A DNA stretch of 64,000 nucleotides. Origin: Bacillus oleivorans (GTDB lineage Bacteria; Bacillota; Bacilli; Bacillales; JC228). Under the pieces are notes generated by a model, which did not search any database, had not been told where the DNA came from, and saw nothing but the letters and a program-made list of their open reading frames with translations. Each line of letters starts with the position of its first letter. Position 1 is the stretch's first letter. Both the position numbers and the translations under genes were made by a program. The DNA lies in assembly GCF_900207585.1 (NCBI RefSeq), contig NZ_OAOP01000009.1, positions 124,001 through 188,000 of the forward strand. The letters run 5' to 3'. Positions 16,855 to 26,119 of the stretch are shown one piece after another.

Positions 16855-16884
16855 GACCTTTGTATCTGAAGGTCCTTTTTTTAT
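16855..16884 (+). terminator. Second terminator between topB and cadC
   Basis: GACCTT (16855-16860) and AAGGTC (16869-16874) with an 8-nt loop, followed by a T run. Confidence 0.65.
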
Positions 16885-16928
16885 TCGGGGCATTTTTTTT
16901 GAATATATAAAGAATCATCATCACACAT

Positions 16929-17001
16929 TCAAACATTTATTTGACTATTTGTTTGTAAAGGAATACATTAATTATATACAAACAATCAAACTATTATTTG
17001 A
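16929..17001 (+). promoter_or_regulatory. cadC-cadA promoter with two CadC operators
   Basis: Two TCAAA-N6-TTTGA palindromes lie at 16929-16944 and 16986-17001, matching the known CadC/SmtB-type operator. The promoter TTGACT (16941-16946) and TACATT (16964-16969) has a 17-bp spacer. The first operator overlaps the -35 box and the second lies just downstream of the expected start. Metal binding to CadC should release both. Confidence 0.8.
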
Positions 17002-17022
17002 ATATAAATGGAGGCGGGAAGT

Positions 17023-17385
17023 TTGGCTAAAGATGTTTGTGAAGTTACGTGTATAGATGAGGAAAAAGTAGGTCGAGTAAAAAACAAGCTAGCTGGAGAA
17101 AACCCATTAGATGTTGCTAAGGTTTTTAAGGCATTGTCAGATGATACCAGAATTAAAATAGCGTATGCCCTTGCTGTAGAAGACGAATTATGTGTTTGTG
17201 ATGTAGCTAACATTGTGGGAGCAACTACAGCCACTGCCTCCCATCATCTGCGTTTATTAAAAAATCTTGGCTTAGCCAAATATAGAAAAGAAGGAAAATT
17301 GGTATTTTATTCATTAGACGATGAACATGTAAAGCAACTCATCCAGGTGGCATATGCACACCAAAAGGAGGCTGTTGAAGCTTGA
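17023..17385 (+). CDS. cadC: CadC-type ArsR/SmtB metal-responsive repressor
   Basis: TTG 17023 is nine bases after GGAGG, giving 120 residues beginning [10 protein letters not shown], which aligns with staphylococcal CadC. The four thiol ligands of the Cd/Pb site are present as C6, C10, C57 and C59 (ELCVCD). The winged helix ([17 protein letters not shown]) carries the ASHHL recognition stretch, and the C-terminal helix keeps His residues of the SmtB-type zinc site. It represses its own promoter and is relieved by Cd, Pb or Zn. The stop codon overlaps the start of cadA. Confidence 0.95.
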   Translation: MAKDVCEVTCIDEEKVGRVKNKLAGENPLDVAKVFKALSDDTRIKIAYALAVEDELCVCDVANIVGATTATASHHLRLLKNLGLAKYRKEGKLVFYSLDDEHVKQLIQVAYAHQKEAVEA

Positions 17386-19544
17386 ACGAAGTAACAGAAG
17401 CCTTAGAAAGGAAAACAGTGTATAGGGTTGAAGGGTTTTCATGTGCTAATTGTGCAGGAAAGTTTGAAAGGAATGTGAAACAGCTTCCCGGCGTTCAGGA
17501 TGCAAGAGTGAATTTTGGTGCATCCAAAATATCAGTTTACGGAAGTACAACCATTGAAGATTTAGAAAAGGCAGGTGCCTTCGAAAACCTAAAAGTCACC
17601 CCTGAAAATCCTGTTCAAGTGCAGGGAACGAATCAAGCAGCTGAAAAGGAAGCCAAAGAACCAATTTATAAAAAGCATAGCACTTTATTATTTGCATCCC
17701 TATTAATCGTCTTTGGTTATGTTTCTCAATTCGTAAATGGGGAAGACAATCTTGTGACATCCCTTTTATTTGCAGCCGCGATTGTGATAGGCGGTTTCTC
17801 TCTCTTTAAAGTGGGATTTCAAAATTTAAGTCACTTAGAATTTGACATGAAAACCCTTATGACAGTGGCGGTTATTGGAGCAGCGATTATTGGAGAGTGG
17901 GCAGAAGGTGCGATTGTCGTTATTCTGTTTGCCATAAGTGAAGCTCTAGAACGATTTTCAATGGATCGGGCAAGGCAATCGATTCGATCACTTATGGACA
18001 TCGCTCCGAAGGAAGCACTGGTGCGAAGGAATGGACAGGAATTGATGGTTCATGTCGATCAAATCGCAGTCGGTGATATCATGATCGTTAAACCAGGGCA
18101 GAAAATCGCAATGGACGGTATTGTTGTAAAGGGATATTCTGCTGTTAATCAGGCTGCCATCACAGGGGAATCAGTTCCGGTTGAGAAAACCGCAGGTAAT
18201 GAAGTATTTGCTGGTACCTTAAATGAAGAAGGCTTGCTAGAGGTTAAAGTAACAAAATTAGTAGATGATACTACTATTGCCAAAATCATTCATCTTGTCG
18301 AGGAGGCCCAAGGGGAGAGGGCTCCATCACAAGCCTTTGTCGATAAATTTGCAAAGTATTACACACCCGCCATTATGGCCATAGCTGCATTAGTAGCAGT
18401 TATTCCGCCGCTTTTAATCAATGGAAGCTGGCAGACATGGGTGTATCAAGGCCTAGCCGTTCTTGTCGTTGGCTGTCCCTGTGCATTGGTAATCTCAACA
18501 CCGATTTCTATCGTTTCAGCAATTGGAAATGCAGCTAAAAACGGTGTTCTGATTAAAGGCGGTATTTATCTAGAACAAATGGGTATTATTAAGGCGATGG
18601 CCTTCGATAAAACCGGTACCCTTACAAAAGGTGTACCCGTTGTAACCGATTTTAAAATTATAAATAACAAAATGAGCGAAAATCAGTTATTTACACTTAT
18701 TGCTGCTTTAGAAAAACGTTCTGGGCATCCACTGGCTTCAGCTATAGTAAAAAAAGCGGAAGAAGCCAACATATCATTTGCAGATGTAATGGTAGAAGAC
18801 TTTACTTCCATTACAGGTAAAGGTATTCAAGGAACGATAAACAGTACGACCTATTATATTGGCAGTCCACAATTATTTGAAGAATTCCAGACAACTGTCT
18901 TCGATAAAAGCCTTCAGCAACAGATTCAAGAGCTTCAGCAACAAGGTAAAACCGTGATGGCAGCTGGAACTAAAGAAGAGATTCTCGCTTTTCTGGCCGT
19001 AGCTGATGAAGTACGGGAAGAGAGTAAAGAAGTAATGGAAAAACTGCATCAAATGGGCATTGAACAAACGGTTATGCTCAGTGGTGATAATAAAAGCACA
19101 TCTAATGCGATTGGCAAAAATGTTGGAGTAACAGAAATTCAAGCTGAACTTTTACCGGAGGATAAGTTAACCTTTATTCAAAACTTGAGATCGGAGTATA
19201 AACATGTAGCCATGGTGGGCGATGGGGTTAATGACGCCCCTGCACTAGCTGCTTCAACAGTAGGAATTGCAATGGGCGGAGCCGGTACGGATACGGCACT
19301 GGAAACGGCAGATGTTGCCCTTATGGGCGATGATTTAAAGAAACTGCCATTTACCATTAAATTGAGCCGTAAAGCTTTAAATATTATTAAACAAAACATC
19401 ATGTTCTCCATCAGTATTAAGGTGTTAGCCTTATTACTTGTAGTGCCGAACTGGCTAACTCTTTGGATTGCAGTACTCGCTGATATGGGAGCTACTATTT
19501 TAGTTACATTAAATAGCTTGCGACTATTGCGAGTTAGGGAGTAA
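17382..19544 (+). CDS. cadA: Cd/Zn/Pb-exporting P1B-type ATPase
   Basis: The 720-residue ATPase begins with TTG 17382, overlapping the cadC stop (TTGA) with GGAGG upstream, so translation is coupled. An N-terminal HMA domain binds metal through C21-x2-C24 (SCANC). Later come the TGES actuator motif, the transmembrane CPC in [12 protein letters not shown] (about residue 366), DKTGTLT with the phosphorylated Asp near 409, HP in GHPLAS, and [10 protein letters not shown]. This is the complete CadA set. It pumps divalent soft metals out of the cell using ATP. It is the second metal ATPase in the window after copA. Confidence 0.96.
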   Translation: MNEVTEALERKTVYRVEGFSCANCAGKFERNVKQLPGVQDARVNFGASKISVYGSTTIEDLEKAGAFENLKVTPENPVQVQGTNQAAEKEAKEPIYKKHSTLLFASLLIVFGYVSQFVNGEDNLVTSLLFAAAIVIGGFSLFKVGFQNLSHLEFDMKTLMTVAVIGAAIIGEWAEGAIVVILFAISEALERFSMDRARQSIRSLMDIAPKEALVRRNGQELMVHVDQIAVGDIMIVKPGQKIAMDGIVVKGYSAVNQAAITGESVPVEKTAGNEVFAGTLNEEGLLEVKVTKLVDDTTIAKIIHLVEEAQGERAPSQAFVDKFAKYYTPAIMAIAALVAVIPPLLINGSWQTWVYQGLAVLVVGCPCALVISTPISIVSAIGNAAKNGVLIKGGIYLEQMGIIKAMAFDKTGTLTKGVPVVTDFKIINNKMSENQLFTLIAALEKRSGHPLASAIVKKAEEANISFADVMVEDFTSITGKGIQGTINSTTYYIGSPQLFEEFQTTVFDKSLQQQIQELQQQGKTVMAAGTKEEILAFLAVADEVREESKEVMEKLHQMGIEQTVMLSGDNKSTSNAIGKNVGVTEIQAELLPEDKLTFIQNLRSEYKHVAMVGDGVNDAPALAASTVGIAMGGAGTDTALETADVALMGDDLKKLPFTIKLSRKALNIIKQNIMFSISIKVLALLLVVPNWLTLWIAVLADMGATILVTLNSLRLLRVRE

Positions 19545-19590
19545 ATAAAGAAGAGAGGTGCTCATTTTCGAGTCCACCTCTCATTTATTT
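19545..19590. terminator. Bidirectional terminator between cadA and the HxlR gene
   Basis: GAGAGGTG (19553-19560) pairs with CACCTCTC (19575-19582), flanked by AAATAAAG and CATTTATTT. It serves both converging genes. Confidence 0.75.
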
Positions 19591-19923
19591 TACGGCTGCT
19601 GTTTCGGTTTCTATCCACTCTTGAGACCAATTTTCAATACTCTTCATGATGGGTTCTAAAGAGAGTCCTTTTTCTGTTAGGGAATATTCAATCCGAACAG
19701 GTGTCTCAGGAAAGACCTCTCTTTTAACAATGCCTTGGCTTTCCAAATCTTTTAGTCTCTCTGAAAGAACCCGTCCGCTAATCCCAATAGAGGATTCGAG
19801 TGTGCAGAAACGCTGTGGTCCGTTCAATAATTGATATATAACAAGTCCAGTCCAGCGCTGGCCTAAAATACTCATAGCTTTTTCAAATTTGGGACAAATC
19901 AAGGATTTGTTCATTTCCATCAC
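19585..19923 (-). CDS. HxlR family transcriptional regulator (first copy)
   Basis: This is a 112-residue HxlR-type winged helix. The conserved opening LICPKFEKAMSILGQRWTGLVIYQLLNGPQRF includes the N-terminal cysteine (C10 or C8 depending on start) used for thiol sensing in the YodB, CatR and HypR members. The helix GRVLSERLKDLESQGIVKR is the DNA-reading region. A paralogue with nearly the same layout is at 29399-29713. ATG 19923 and 19917 are both possible starts. The target is not evident; the divergent neighbour is the Fur-controlled fpbN gene. Confidence 0.9.
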   Translation of the reverse strand: MMEMNKSLICPKFEKAMSILGQRWTGLVIYQLLNGPQRFCTLESSIGISGRVLSERLKDLESQGIVKREVFPETPVRIEYSLTEKGLSLEPIMKSIENWSQEWIETETAAVK

Positions 19924-20044
19924 TCCTGCTATTAGGATACCACATTACTGCAAATAATAAAATTTTAGAACGTTATAACTTTACTAAGAACTAGGAAGTT
20001 TTATTTTGTAATTGTATAGATAAGGAGCTGGTAATCGAAAGACA

Positions 20045-20073
20045 TTGACATTGAGAATCATTTTCATTAGTAT
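20045..20073 (+). promoter_or_regulatory. fpbNOP promoter with Fur box in the spacer
   Basis: TTGACA (20045-20050) and TAGTAT (20068-20073) are 17 bp apart. TGAGAAT-C-ATTTTCA (20052-20066) fills the spacer and matches the 7-1-7 Fur box. Iron-bound Fur should block this promoter. Confidence 0.8.
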
Positions 20074-20079
20074 TTTAGT

Positions 20080-20094
20080 TGATAACAATTTTCA
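20080..20094 (+). promoter_or_regulatory. Second Fur box
   Basis: TGATAAC-A-ATTTTCA is a second 7-1-7 site 28 bp downstream of the first, just after the predicted transcription start. Confidence 0.75.
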
Positions 20095-20126
20095 TTTAAT
20101 ATGAGAAAACGTCTAAGGGATGCTAT

Positions 20127-21077
20127 ATGAAAAAAACATACTTGCTATTTGCTTTAATTATATTATCGTTTGCTTCTGTATTTATTGGGGTAAGTGCGAT
20201 TTCGCCACTCGATTTATTTCATTTAACAGAAGCTCAAGCACAAATCTTGTTATCTAGCAGATTGCCAAGATTAATTACAATCATTGTGGCAGGTGCAAGT
20301 ATGAGTATTTGTGGTTTAATCATGCAGCAATTAAGCAGAAACAAATTTGTTTCGCCGACGACAGCAGGAACAATGGATTCTGCAAGGCTTGGAGTATTAG
20401 TTTCCCTCATGATTTTTACCACAGCAAGCCCTTTGGAAAAAATGCTCGTTTCTTTTGTGTTTGCCCTTTTGGGGACATTCGTTTTTATGAAAATCCTAGA
20501 TAAGATTAAATTTAAGGATACAATTTTTATACCGCTTGTTGGGTTAATGTTTGGGAATATCGTTAACTCAATCACTACCTTTTTTGCATATAGAGGTGAC
20601 TTAATCCAAAACATATCATCATGGCTTCATGGTGATTTTTCCATGATTGTTGAGGGACAATATGAGTTAATTTATGTCAGTATCCCGTTACTTATTGTCG
20701 CATACGTTTTTGCCAATAAATTTACGATTGCAGGCATGGGAGAGGACTTTGCAAAAAATTTAGGGCTAAAGTACAAACAGGTTGTGAATATTGGGCTAGT
20801 GATCGTTGCCCTTATTACTTCATCTGTTGTTCTTACAGTTGGAATGATTCCATTTTTAGGTTTGATCATTCCAAATATCGTGAGCATCTATCATGGTGAC
20901 CATTTAAAAAATAACCTGTTCCATACAGCCTTACTGGGTGCAGTCTTTGTCCTGTTTTGCGACATTCTGGGCCGCGTCATTATTTACCCATATGAAATCT
21001 CCATTAGCTTAACCGTAGGTGTCATTGGCAGTGCCATCTTTGTTTATTTACTGTTGAGGAGAAAAGCATATGAGTAA
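20127..21077 (+). CDS. fpbN: Petrobactin-type iron-siderophore ABC permease (YclN/FpbN)
   Basis: The 316-residue FecCD-family permease has about nine or ten membrane spans. Its wording (SRLPRLITIIVAGASMSICGLIMQQ, NKFVSPTTAGTMDSARLG, and the ATPase-contact segment GMGEDFAKNLGL) follows B. subtilis YclN closely, part of the importer for petrobactin and its ferric complexes. A Fur-box promoter precedes it. It overlaps fpbO by 8 bp, so the three importer genes form one operon. Confidence 0.9.
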   Translation: MKKTYLLFALIILSFASVFIGVSAISPLDLFHLTEAQAQILLSSRLPRLITIIVAGASMSICGLIMQQLSRNKFVSPTTAGTMDSARLGVLVSLMIFTTASPLEKMLVSFVFALLGTFVFMKILDKIKFKDTIFIPLVGLMFGNIVNSITTFFAYRGDLIQNISSWLHGDFSMIVEGQYELIYVSIPLLIVAYVFANKFTIAGMGEDFAKNLGLKYKQVVNIGLVIVALITSSVVLTVGMIPFLGLIIPNIVSIYHGDHLKNNLFHTALLGAVFVLFCDILGRVIIYPYEISISLTVGVIGSAIFVYLLLRRKAYE

Positions 21078-22020
21078 TAAAAATAAACTTCTTGTATTAA
21101 CGGCCATTGCCATTTTGCTTATTTCATTGTTCTTATTTTTTGATATCGGTTCAAATTGGGATTATGTCCTCCCAAGAAGGGTCACAAAGATTGTTGCAAT
21201 CGTTTTAGCTGGGGCTGCGATTGCTTATTCGACACTTGTTTTTCAAACGATAACAAATAATAGAATCTTAACTCCGAGTATTCTAGGATTAGACTCTCTT
21301 TATCTATTAATTCAAACGATTGTTGTGTTTTTATTCGGATCGGCAACTGTGATGATGATGCAAGCGCAAGTCAATTTTCTCATCTCGCTTGGTTTGATGG
21401 TAATATTCTCAAGTATTTTATTTAAACTGCTCTTTAAAAAAGAAGGGCAAAATATCTACTTCCTGCTATTAATCGGATTAATATTTGGAACGCTATTTGA
21501 AAGTTTTTCTTCCTTTATGCAGGTATTAATTGATCCCAATGAATTTTTAATCGTACAGGACCGAATGTTTGCCAGTCTTAATAATGTGAATTCAGATATC
21601 ATCTGGATTGCATTGATTTTATTGGCAGCAGCTTTCCTATACAGCATGAAATTTATAAAATATCTAGATGTCATGTCTATGGGAAGAGAACATGCGATTA
21701 ACTTGGGCATTGATTATGATTATGTGGTGAAACGACTGCTGCTGGTTGTTGCCATCTTAATCTCGATCCCAACTGCATTAATTGGTCCGATCACCTTCTT
21801 AGGGCTCTTAGTAGTTAATGTTACGTATGAGTTTTTAAAAACCTATCAACATAAGTTTTTAATAATAGGTTCGGTACTGGTGAGTATTGTTGCTTTAGTA
21901 GGGGGACAATTGATTGTGGAAAGAATCTTTACATTTTCCGTCCCAATCAGTGTCATTATTAACTTTATAGGTGGCATTTACTTTATCTATCTATTATTAA
22001 AGGAGCGAAAATCATGGTAG
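21070..22020 (+). CDS. fpbO: Petrobactin-type iron-siderophore ABC permease (YclO/FpbO)
   Basis: This 316-residue second FecCD permease pairs with FpbN to form the channel. Recognisable parts are PRRVTKIVAIVLAGAAIAYSTLVFQTITNNRILTPSILGLDSLY and the coupling segment SMGREHAINLGIDYD. The start ATG 21070 lies inside the end of fpbN, after GAGGAGAAAAG. It ends inside the start of the ATPase gene by 7 bp. This matches yclN-yclO-yclP order. Confidence 0.9.
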   Translation: MSNKNKLLVLTAIAILLISLFLFFDIGSNWDYVLPRRVTKIVAIVLAGAAIAYSTLVFQTITNNRILTPSILGLDSLYLLIQTIVVFLFGSATVMMMQAQVNFLISLGLMVIFSSILFKLLFKKEGQNIYFLLLIGLIFGTLFESFSSFMQVLIDPNEFLIVQDRMFASLNNVNSDIIWIALILLAAAFLYSMKFIKYLDVMSMGREHAINLGIDYDYVVKRLLLVVAILISIPTALIGPITFLGLLVVNVTYEFLKTYQHKFLIIGSVLVSIVALVGGQLIVERIFTFSVPISVIINFIGGIYFIYLLLKERKSW

Positions 22021-22769
22021 ATATAAGAAATGTGTATAAAGGTTACGGTGATAAGAATGTAATTGAAAATGTCTCAGTTCAAATTCAAAAAGGAAAAATT
22101 ACTTCCTTTATTGGACCGAATGGTGCTGGGAAAAGTACGTTATTATCCATGATTAGCCGCCTGATTGAGAAGGATCAGGGAGACATTTATATTGATGGAC
22201 AAGACATTACAAAAGCGAAAAGTAATGATCTTGCCAAAAAGATTTCCATACTCAAACAATCGAATCATATTAATTTACGTTTAACCATTAAAGAACTCGT
22301 TTCTTTTGGACGCTTTCCATATTCCCAAGGAAGACTGACCGATGAGGATTGGAAATATGTGAATGAAGCGATTGATTATATGGAGCTGGCTGACATACAA
22401 GACAAGTATCTGGATCAATTAAGTGGCGGTCAAAAGCAAAGAGCCTTTATTGCCATGGTAATCGCCCAGGATACTGAATATGTTCTGCTGGACGAACCGC
22501 TTAACAATCTCGATATGAAACACTCTGTGCAAATAATGAAGACATTAAAACGATTAGTGGAAGAACTAGGCAAGACCGTCGTTATTGTATTGCATGACAT
22601 TAATTTTGCATCTGTTTACTCTGATTACATCGTAGCAATGAAAGACGGAAAAGTCGTCAATGAAGGCAAAGCCGAGGACATCATTGACTCTAGGGTTCTT
22701 AAAGAAATCTACGACATGGACATTGAAATCGAAAACATCCAAAACAAAAAAATCTGCGTCTACTTTTAG
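22014..22769 (+). CDS. fpbP: Iron-siderophore ABC ATPase (YclP/FpbP)
   Basis: The 251-residue ATPase has Walker A GPNGAGKST (about residues 34-42), signature LSGGQKQR, Walker B VLLDEPLNNLD and the switch His in IVLHDINFA. It energises the FpbN-FpbO channel. In B. subtilis the next gene is the binding lipoprotein YclQ (FpbQ). Here the operon ends, with a short spacer and hairpin and then converging genes, so the binding protein must be elsewhere or shared. Confidence 0.92.
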   Translation: MVDIRNVYKGYGDKNVIENVSVQIQKGKITSFIGPNGAGKSTLLSMISRLIEKDQGDIYIDGQDITKAKSNDLAKKISILKQSNHINLRLTIKELVSFGRFPYSQGRLTDEDWKYVNEAIDYMELADIQDKYLDQLSGGQKQRAFIAMVIAQDTEYVLLDEPLNNLDMKHSVQIMKTLKRLVEELGKTVVIVLHDINFASVYSDYIVAMKDGKVVNEGKAEDIIDSRVLKEIYDMDIEIENIQNKKICVYF

Positions 22770-22814
22770 GAATTCGACACGTGCCTGTCACGCCCTGAAA
22801 TTTTCGAAATGAAA

Positions 22815-22846
22815 AAACAACCACTCTAGAAATAGCGTGGTTGTTT
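22815..22846. terminator. Terminator between fpbP and yndJ
   Basis: AAACAACCAC (22815-22824) and GTGGTTGTTT (22837-22846) form a perfect 10-bp stem between converging genes. The minus-strand exit is T-rich (a run of T from the preceding A tract). Confidence 0.65.
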
Positions 22847-22862
22847 CTTGGGAGAAAGATTT

Positions 22863-24509
22863 CTATATATGACCCTTATGGTAAATGTCATATTTAATTG
22901 ATAAAAAGGGGAGTGAGAAAATCCACATTTGGTGATGAGCTGTTAAAATCCCCTCTTGAACCTCTGCCACTCGAAACACTTCTTCAAGTGGTAATTTAAA
23001 CAACGAATTTGATCGAGACAAATAAATCCCCGAATCCGCATCGCTGGTTTTTTGCCTTTTGCTTGTTAATTGAAGCTGATTACCTGTTTGGCTTAACTCT
23101 AAGATTCCTATCATGGATGCACCCGGCAGCGGGAGCGCTATATTCATATATGTACTCTCCCTTGTTTGATGAAAGGAATAAAGAGCCACGAACGTCACTT
23201 CATTCTCTATCTTGCGAACCCATGCCCTGGGTGTTCTTCTCCCATCTAAAATTTCTTGAACAGGAACAATCTCTCCTGTCATTTCGACTTGCTTCCTTGA
23301 CAGCGGCAAATTGATTTGTTTGACATATTGGCTTACCCCACGATAAATAAAGGCAAATGGTTTGAACCAAGGCTGCCATTTTACGGAGGCAAAGAGCCGG
23401 TAATCTTGAGTATTTTCATAAAAGTCAATAATGGCAGGAGCTAAGGTTGCCATATTGATATCAGGTTCAAATACCTCCATTTTATCTACAAGACCAGGAT
23501 AGACTACCGTCGAATCCTCGATTCCAGCTAGAACCGTCTTACCAATTACTCCTCTTCCTTTAATCATACTGACGGGGAAAGGTAATGTCCTCTCTTTTGA
23601 GGGTGGGATAGAAAGAGACCATCCTATCAGTCCTAAGAAAGCAAAGAAAATAGAATTGAGGATCCCGTGGGATCGCAGCATAAAGTCAATCGAAATTGGC
23701 AACCCGACTAAATTTCCAAAAGCATACACGAGAGAAACCAGGATCGTGATGGCCAAAGAGAAAAAGGCAATACGAACCAGCCATTTCTGAAGGTTAACAG
23801 TAAAAGCAGCCTGGAACGATAAAACAACAAGACCGTAAATCCCTATGATATACAGCAGTACAGACAGGACTTCGATCCAAATGGAAAAGGAGATTCCTAT
23901 CGCGACTAAAATAGGTGAGACGATAATAATCAGGCATACCGCCATATATAGTTTCGTTTTATTAACGAGCCTGCCTAAAAAGCCTGTAAAAATAGGCAAC
24001 AAGAAAGATGCATAATGAAAATGCACAGCAGTCAGCAAGGTAATCATTGGGGAAAAACCTGTGTTGATAGCTGCCAGGTGGGCGAAAAACCAGGCTCCGC
24101 CAATTGGCAGATAAATCAGCCCCATATCTATCATAAATTCCTCTATTTTCGTAAAACCTCTTTGCAGGAAACGGGCTAGTCCGTAACATCCAATCAAAAT
24201 AGTAAAGATAAGCCATATAAACCCTGCAGTAATATCCAGGTTTTTCTGTTCAACAGTATATACAACCACAATTCCGAGATAGGCAATCCATCCAACATAT
24301 GTATAAATTTTATAAAACTTAGCCTGCTTATTTACGATCAGTTTAAGACACAAAGGTAAGTATACTAGCTGCGCAGCCGTTAACATGAGCGTGTACCAGG
24401 GGTAGTTACCGATAAGGACAACTATAAGAAACAAGAAAATATGAATTACGGTCATTTTATATTGTGTTATTTTCTCTAAATTCTCCTTCATAAGAAAAAA
24501 CATCTCCAA
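22863..24509 (-). CDS. yndJ: YndJ family membrane protein
   Basis: This is a large membrane protein of up to 548 residues with about ten spans in the first 300 residues (for example HIFLFLIVVLIGNYPWYTLMLTAAQLVYLPL). A soluble C-terminal part of about 200 residues follows, containing FASVKWQPWFKPFAFIYRGVSQYV. It fits the YndJ family of B. subtilis and B. cereus, function unknown. The start is uncertain: TTG 24509, ATG 24503 and ATG 24491 share the frame. It overlaps the end of yndH, so the three ynd genes are cotranscribed. Confidence 0.85.
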   Translation of the reverse strand: MEMFFLMKENLEKITQYKMTVIHIFLFLIVVLIGNYPWYTLMLTAAQLVYLPLCLKLIVNKQAKFYKIYTYVGWIAYLGIVVVYTVEQKNLDITAGFIWLIFTILIGCYGLARFLQRGFTKIEEFMIDMGLIYLPIGGAWFFAHLAAINTGFSPMITLLTAVHFHYASFLLPIFTGFLGRLVNKTKLYMAVCLIIIVSPILVAIGISFSIWIEVLSVLLYIIGIYGLVVLSFQAAFTVNLQKWLVRIAFFSLAITILVSLVYAFGNLVGLPISIDFMLRSHGILNSIFFAFLGLIGWSLSIPPSKERTLPFPVSMIKGRGVIGKTVLAGIEDSTVVYPGLVDKMEVFEPDINMATLAPAIIDFYENTQDYRLFASVKWQPWFKPFAFIYRGVSQYVKQINLPLSRKQVEMTGEIVPVQEILDGRRTPRAWVRKIENEVTFVALYSFHQTRESTYMNIALPLPGASMIGILELSQTGNQLQLTSKRQKTSDADSGIYLSRSNSLFKLPLEEVFRVAEVQEGILTAHHQMWIFSLPFLSIKYDIYHKGHI

Positions 24510-25071
24510 TTAAAGGATTCCTAACAATGACTTGAATCGAGTAGGCTGCACGTTCCTCTACATATCTTTCTGTTACCGTAGCAAGACCTTGTAAAGGTTT
24601 TGGCAGAGGGATCTCTATTCTCCCGATAATAAGACGCTGCCTTTTAGACGTAATGATTAAAGCCCCTTCTTTCGAAACAGTCAGAACCAGATCTGAATAA
24701 AGAAGACTGGGTTCTCCTAAATAATCTTTAATAATCTGCCTTTCCTGATCAAAACTCATAAGAGCATTAAAGTACCTTTTCTTCTCGCCAAAATAAAATA
24801 TCCGTTCCCAATGGACTTGTTCCTCTCCCGTTTTTCCAACCCGTGGTGAATTAACAATCGTAAAGGGAATGTTTCTCCCATATTCTGGGAAAAGCAATTT
24901 CCATCTCGACCCCATGACAAACAATGGGTACAGCCATTTAGGGCCCCCTTGAATCTTTTTCATAATTCCCGATCCTTTAAAACAGCTTCCTGCTCCAATC
25001 GAATATCGCTTTTGCAGCATGGGATGAAGTCTATAAAACTCGTTTCCTAGCACTTTTTTATAGATAGACAC
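24457..25071 (-). CDS. yndH: DUF4166 protein YndH
   Basis: The 204-residue protein begins at GTG 25071 (MSIYKKVLGNEFYRLHPMLQKRY). It contains the DUF4166 core: GSGIMKKIQGGPKWLYPLF, then a region with beta-strand character and YEGEFRE at the end. There are no membrane spans or signal. The family occurs beside YndG and YndJ in Bacillus. The function is unknown; a role in lipid or envelope modification has been suggested only by context. It starts 2 bp after the yndG stop. Confidence 0.85.
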   Translation of the reverse strand: MSIYKKVLGNEFYRLHPMLQKRYSIGAGSCFKGSGIMKKIQGGPKWLYPLFVMGSRWKLLFPEYGRNIPFTIVNSPRVGKTGEEQVHWERIFYFGEKKRYFNALMSFDQERQIIKDYLGEPSLLYSDLVLTVSKEGALIITSKRQRLIIGRIEIPLPKPLQGLATVTERYVEERAAYSIQVIVRNPLIGDVFSYEGEFRENNTI

Positions 25072-25073
25072 TA

Positions 25074-25985
25074 TTAATCACCCGATTGTTTTCTTTTACA
25101 GCTTTTAGCAGTGGGTATATCATTGCTGATTAAAAAGCCAATGACGGACAAAATGAAGAGGGAGATGTTAAACGTCAATGGATTAAAGGGATTTACCAGA
25201 TAAGCGAAATCAGCCAGTATCGCTGAAAGCGTTAAAAAAGGAAAAAGAATGATCTGTAGCCCAAATAGACGCCGTTTGTTCCGATACCATACCCAAGCTT
25301 GAGCAAAAATAATTTCAGCTATTCCTGCAATCAATACGACGGTTCGCCCTTGTTCAAATGAAAGCGGAACTAAGTTGGTTACCATTGATATCTCATTTGG
25401 ATGCATATACATTAACTTTGGAATGAGCCCATGATAGGTCCAAATTAAGACAAACAAATAAACAATAAGCCAATGACTAAAAAACCGAATATATTGTGAA
25501 AAGGGAGATTCTCCTTTTTCCAGCCAGCGTTTTAGCACATCAAAGCTCAAAGCTGTTGCCCAACCCATAATCGGCCGGAAAAAATAGTCTACTACTTTCC
25601 CAAGCATGCCAAAGTTAACATCATACGTGTATCGGGTTAAAAAAGTAATAGAATCCTGTTCTGGCTGATACTTCCAATATCCTCTTCCTTCCTGAATAAG
25701 AGAAATAGGCTGATCCGTTCCAAAGTGTAAGGAAGATGTTCGCGATCCATCCTCTGCTTCAATACTTCCCACACTTTTTCCCCAGCCTTCAATGGCTAAG
25801 CCAAAGCCGATATTGGTTTTATAAAGAAAAGATTGAGGATCGCTTTCTTTTTCCTTAGGCAAATAGGTAATCGATGAAAAGCGAAGGTCCCATTGCTCGT
25901 GCAGATGTGGGGTTTGGGTGGTCTCCCACAAATCTTCCATTTTAGTCTTAATCGGTATTTCTACATAAATAGCTTTGCTCCTCAT
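25074..25985 (-). CDS. yndG: SRPBCC-DoxX fusion membrane protein YndG
   Basis: The 303-residue protein has two parts. Residues 1-150 look like an SRPBCC/polyketide-cyclase-like domain (IYVEIPIKTKMEDLWETTQTPHLHEQWDLRFSSITYLP). Residues about 165-295 hold four membrane spans of the DoxX-like type. The first gene of the yndGHJ operon, as in B. subtilis, with GGTGAG before ATG. The SRPBCC part may bind a lipid substrate; the biochemical role is unknown. Confidence 0.85.
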   Translation of the reverse strand: MRSKAIYVEIPIKTKMEDLWETTQTPHLHEQWDLRFSSITYLPKEKESDPQSFLYKTNIGFGLAIEGWGKSVGSIEAEDGSRTSSLHFGTDQPISLIQEGRGYWKYQPEQDSITFLTRYTYDVNFGMLGKVVDYFFRPIMGWATALSFDVLKRWLEKGESPFSQYIRFFSHWLIVYLFVLIWTYHGLIPKLMYMHPNEISMVTNLVPLSFEQGRTVVLIAGIAEIIFAQAWVWYRNKRRLFGLQIILFPFLTLSAILADFAYLVNPFNPLTFNISLFILSVIGFLISNDIPTAKSCKRKQSGD

Positions 25986-26054
25986 AAAAACTCACCTCAT
26001 GGCTTTAGCTTACCATAAATTGGAGGAAAGAAAAGGAGACGTGATAATAAGATA

Positions 26055-26087
26055 ATAAAAAAGCAAAGCCTCTATCGGTTTTGCTTA
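26055..26087 (-). terminator. Terminator of the DUF3231 gene
   Basis: On the minus strand AAGCAAAACC pairs with GG-TTTGCTT around a short loop, then TTTTTT. Confidence 0.7.
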
Positions 26088-26119
26088 TTCCAAATGATAT
26101 TGAATCATTTTCGGGCTCG

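Noticed and set aside
16853-17056. A 67-codon plus-strand frame upstream of cadC
   Set aside because: It covers the terminator, promoter and CadC operators and runs out of frame into cadC.
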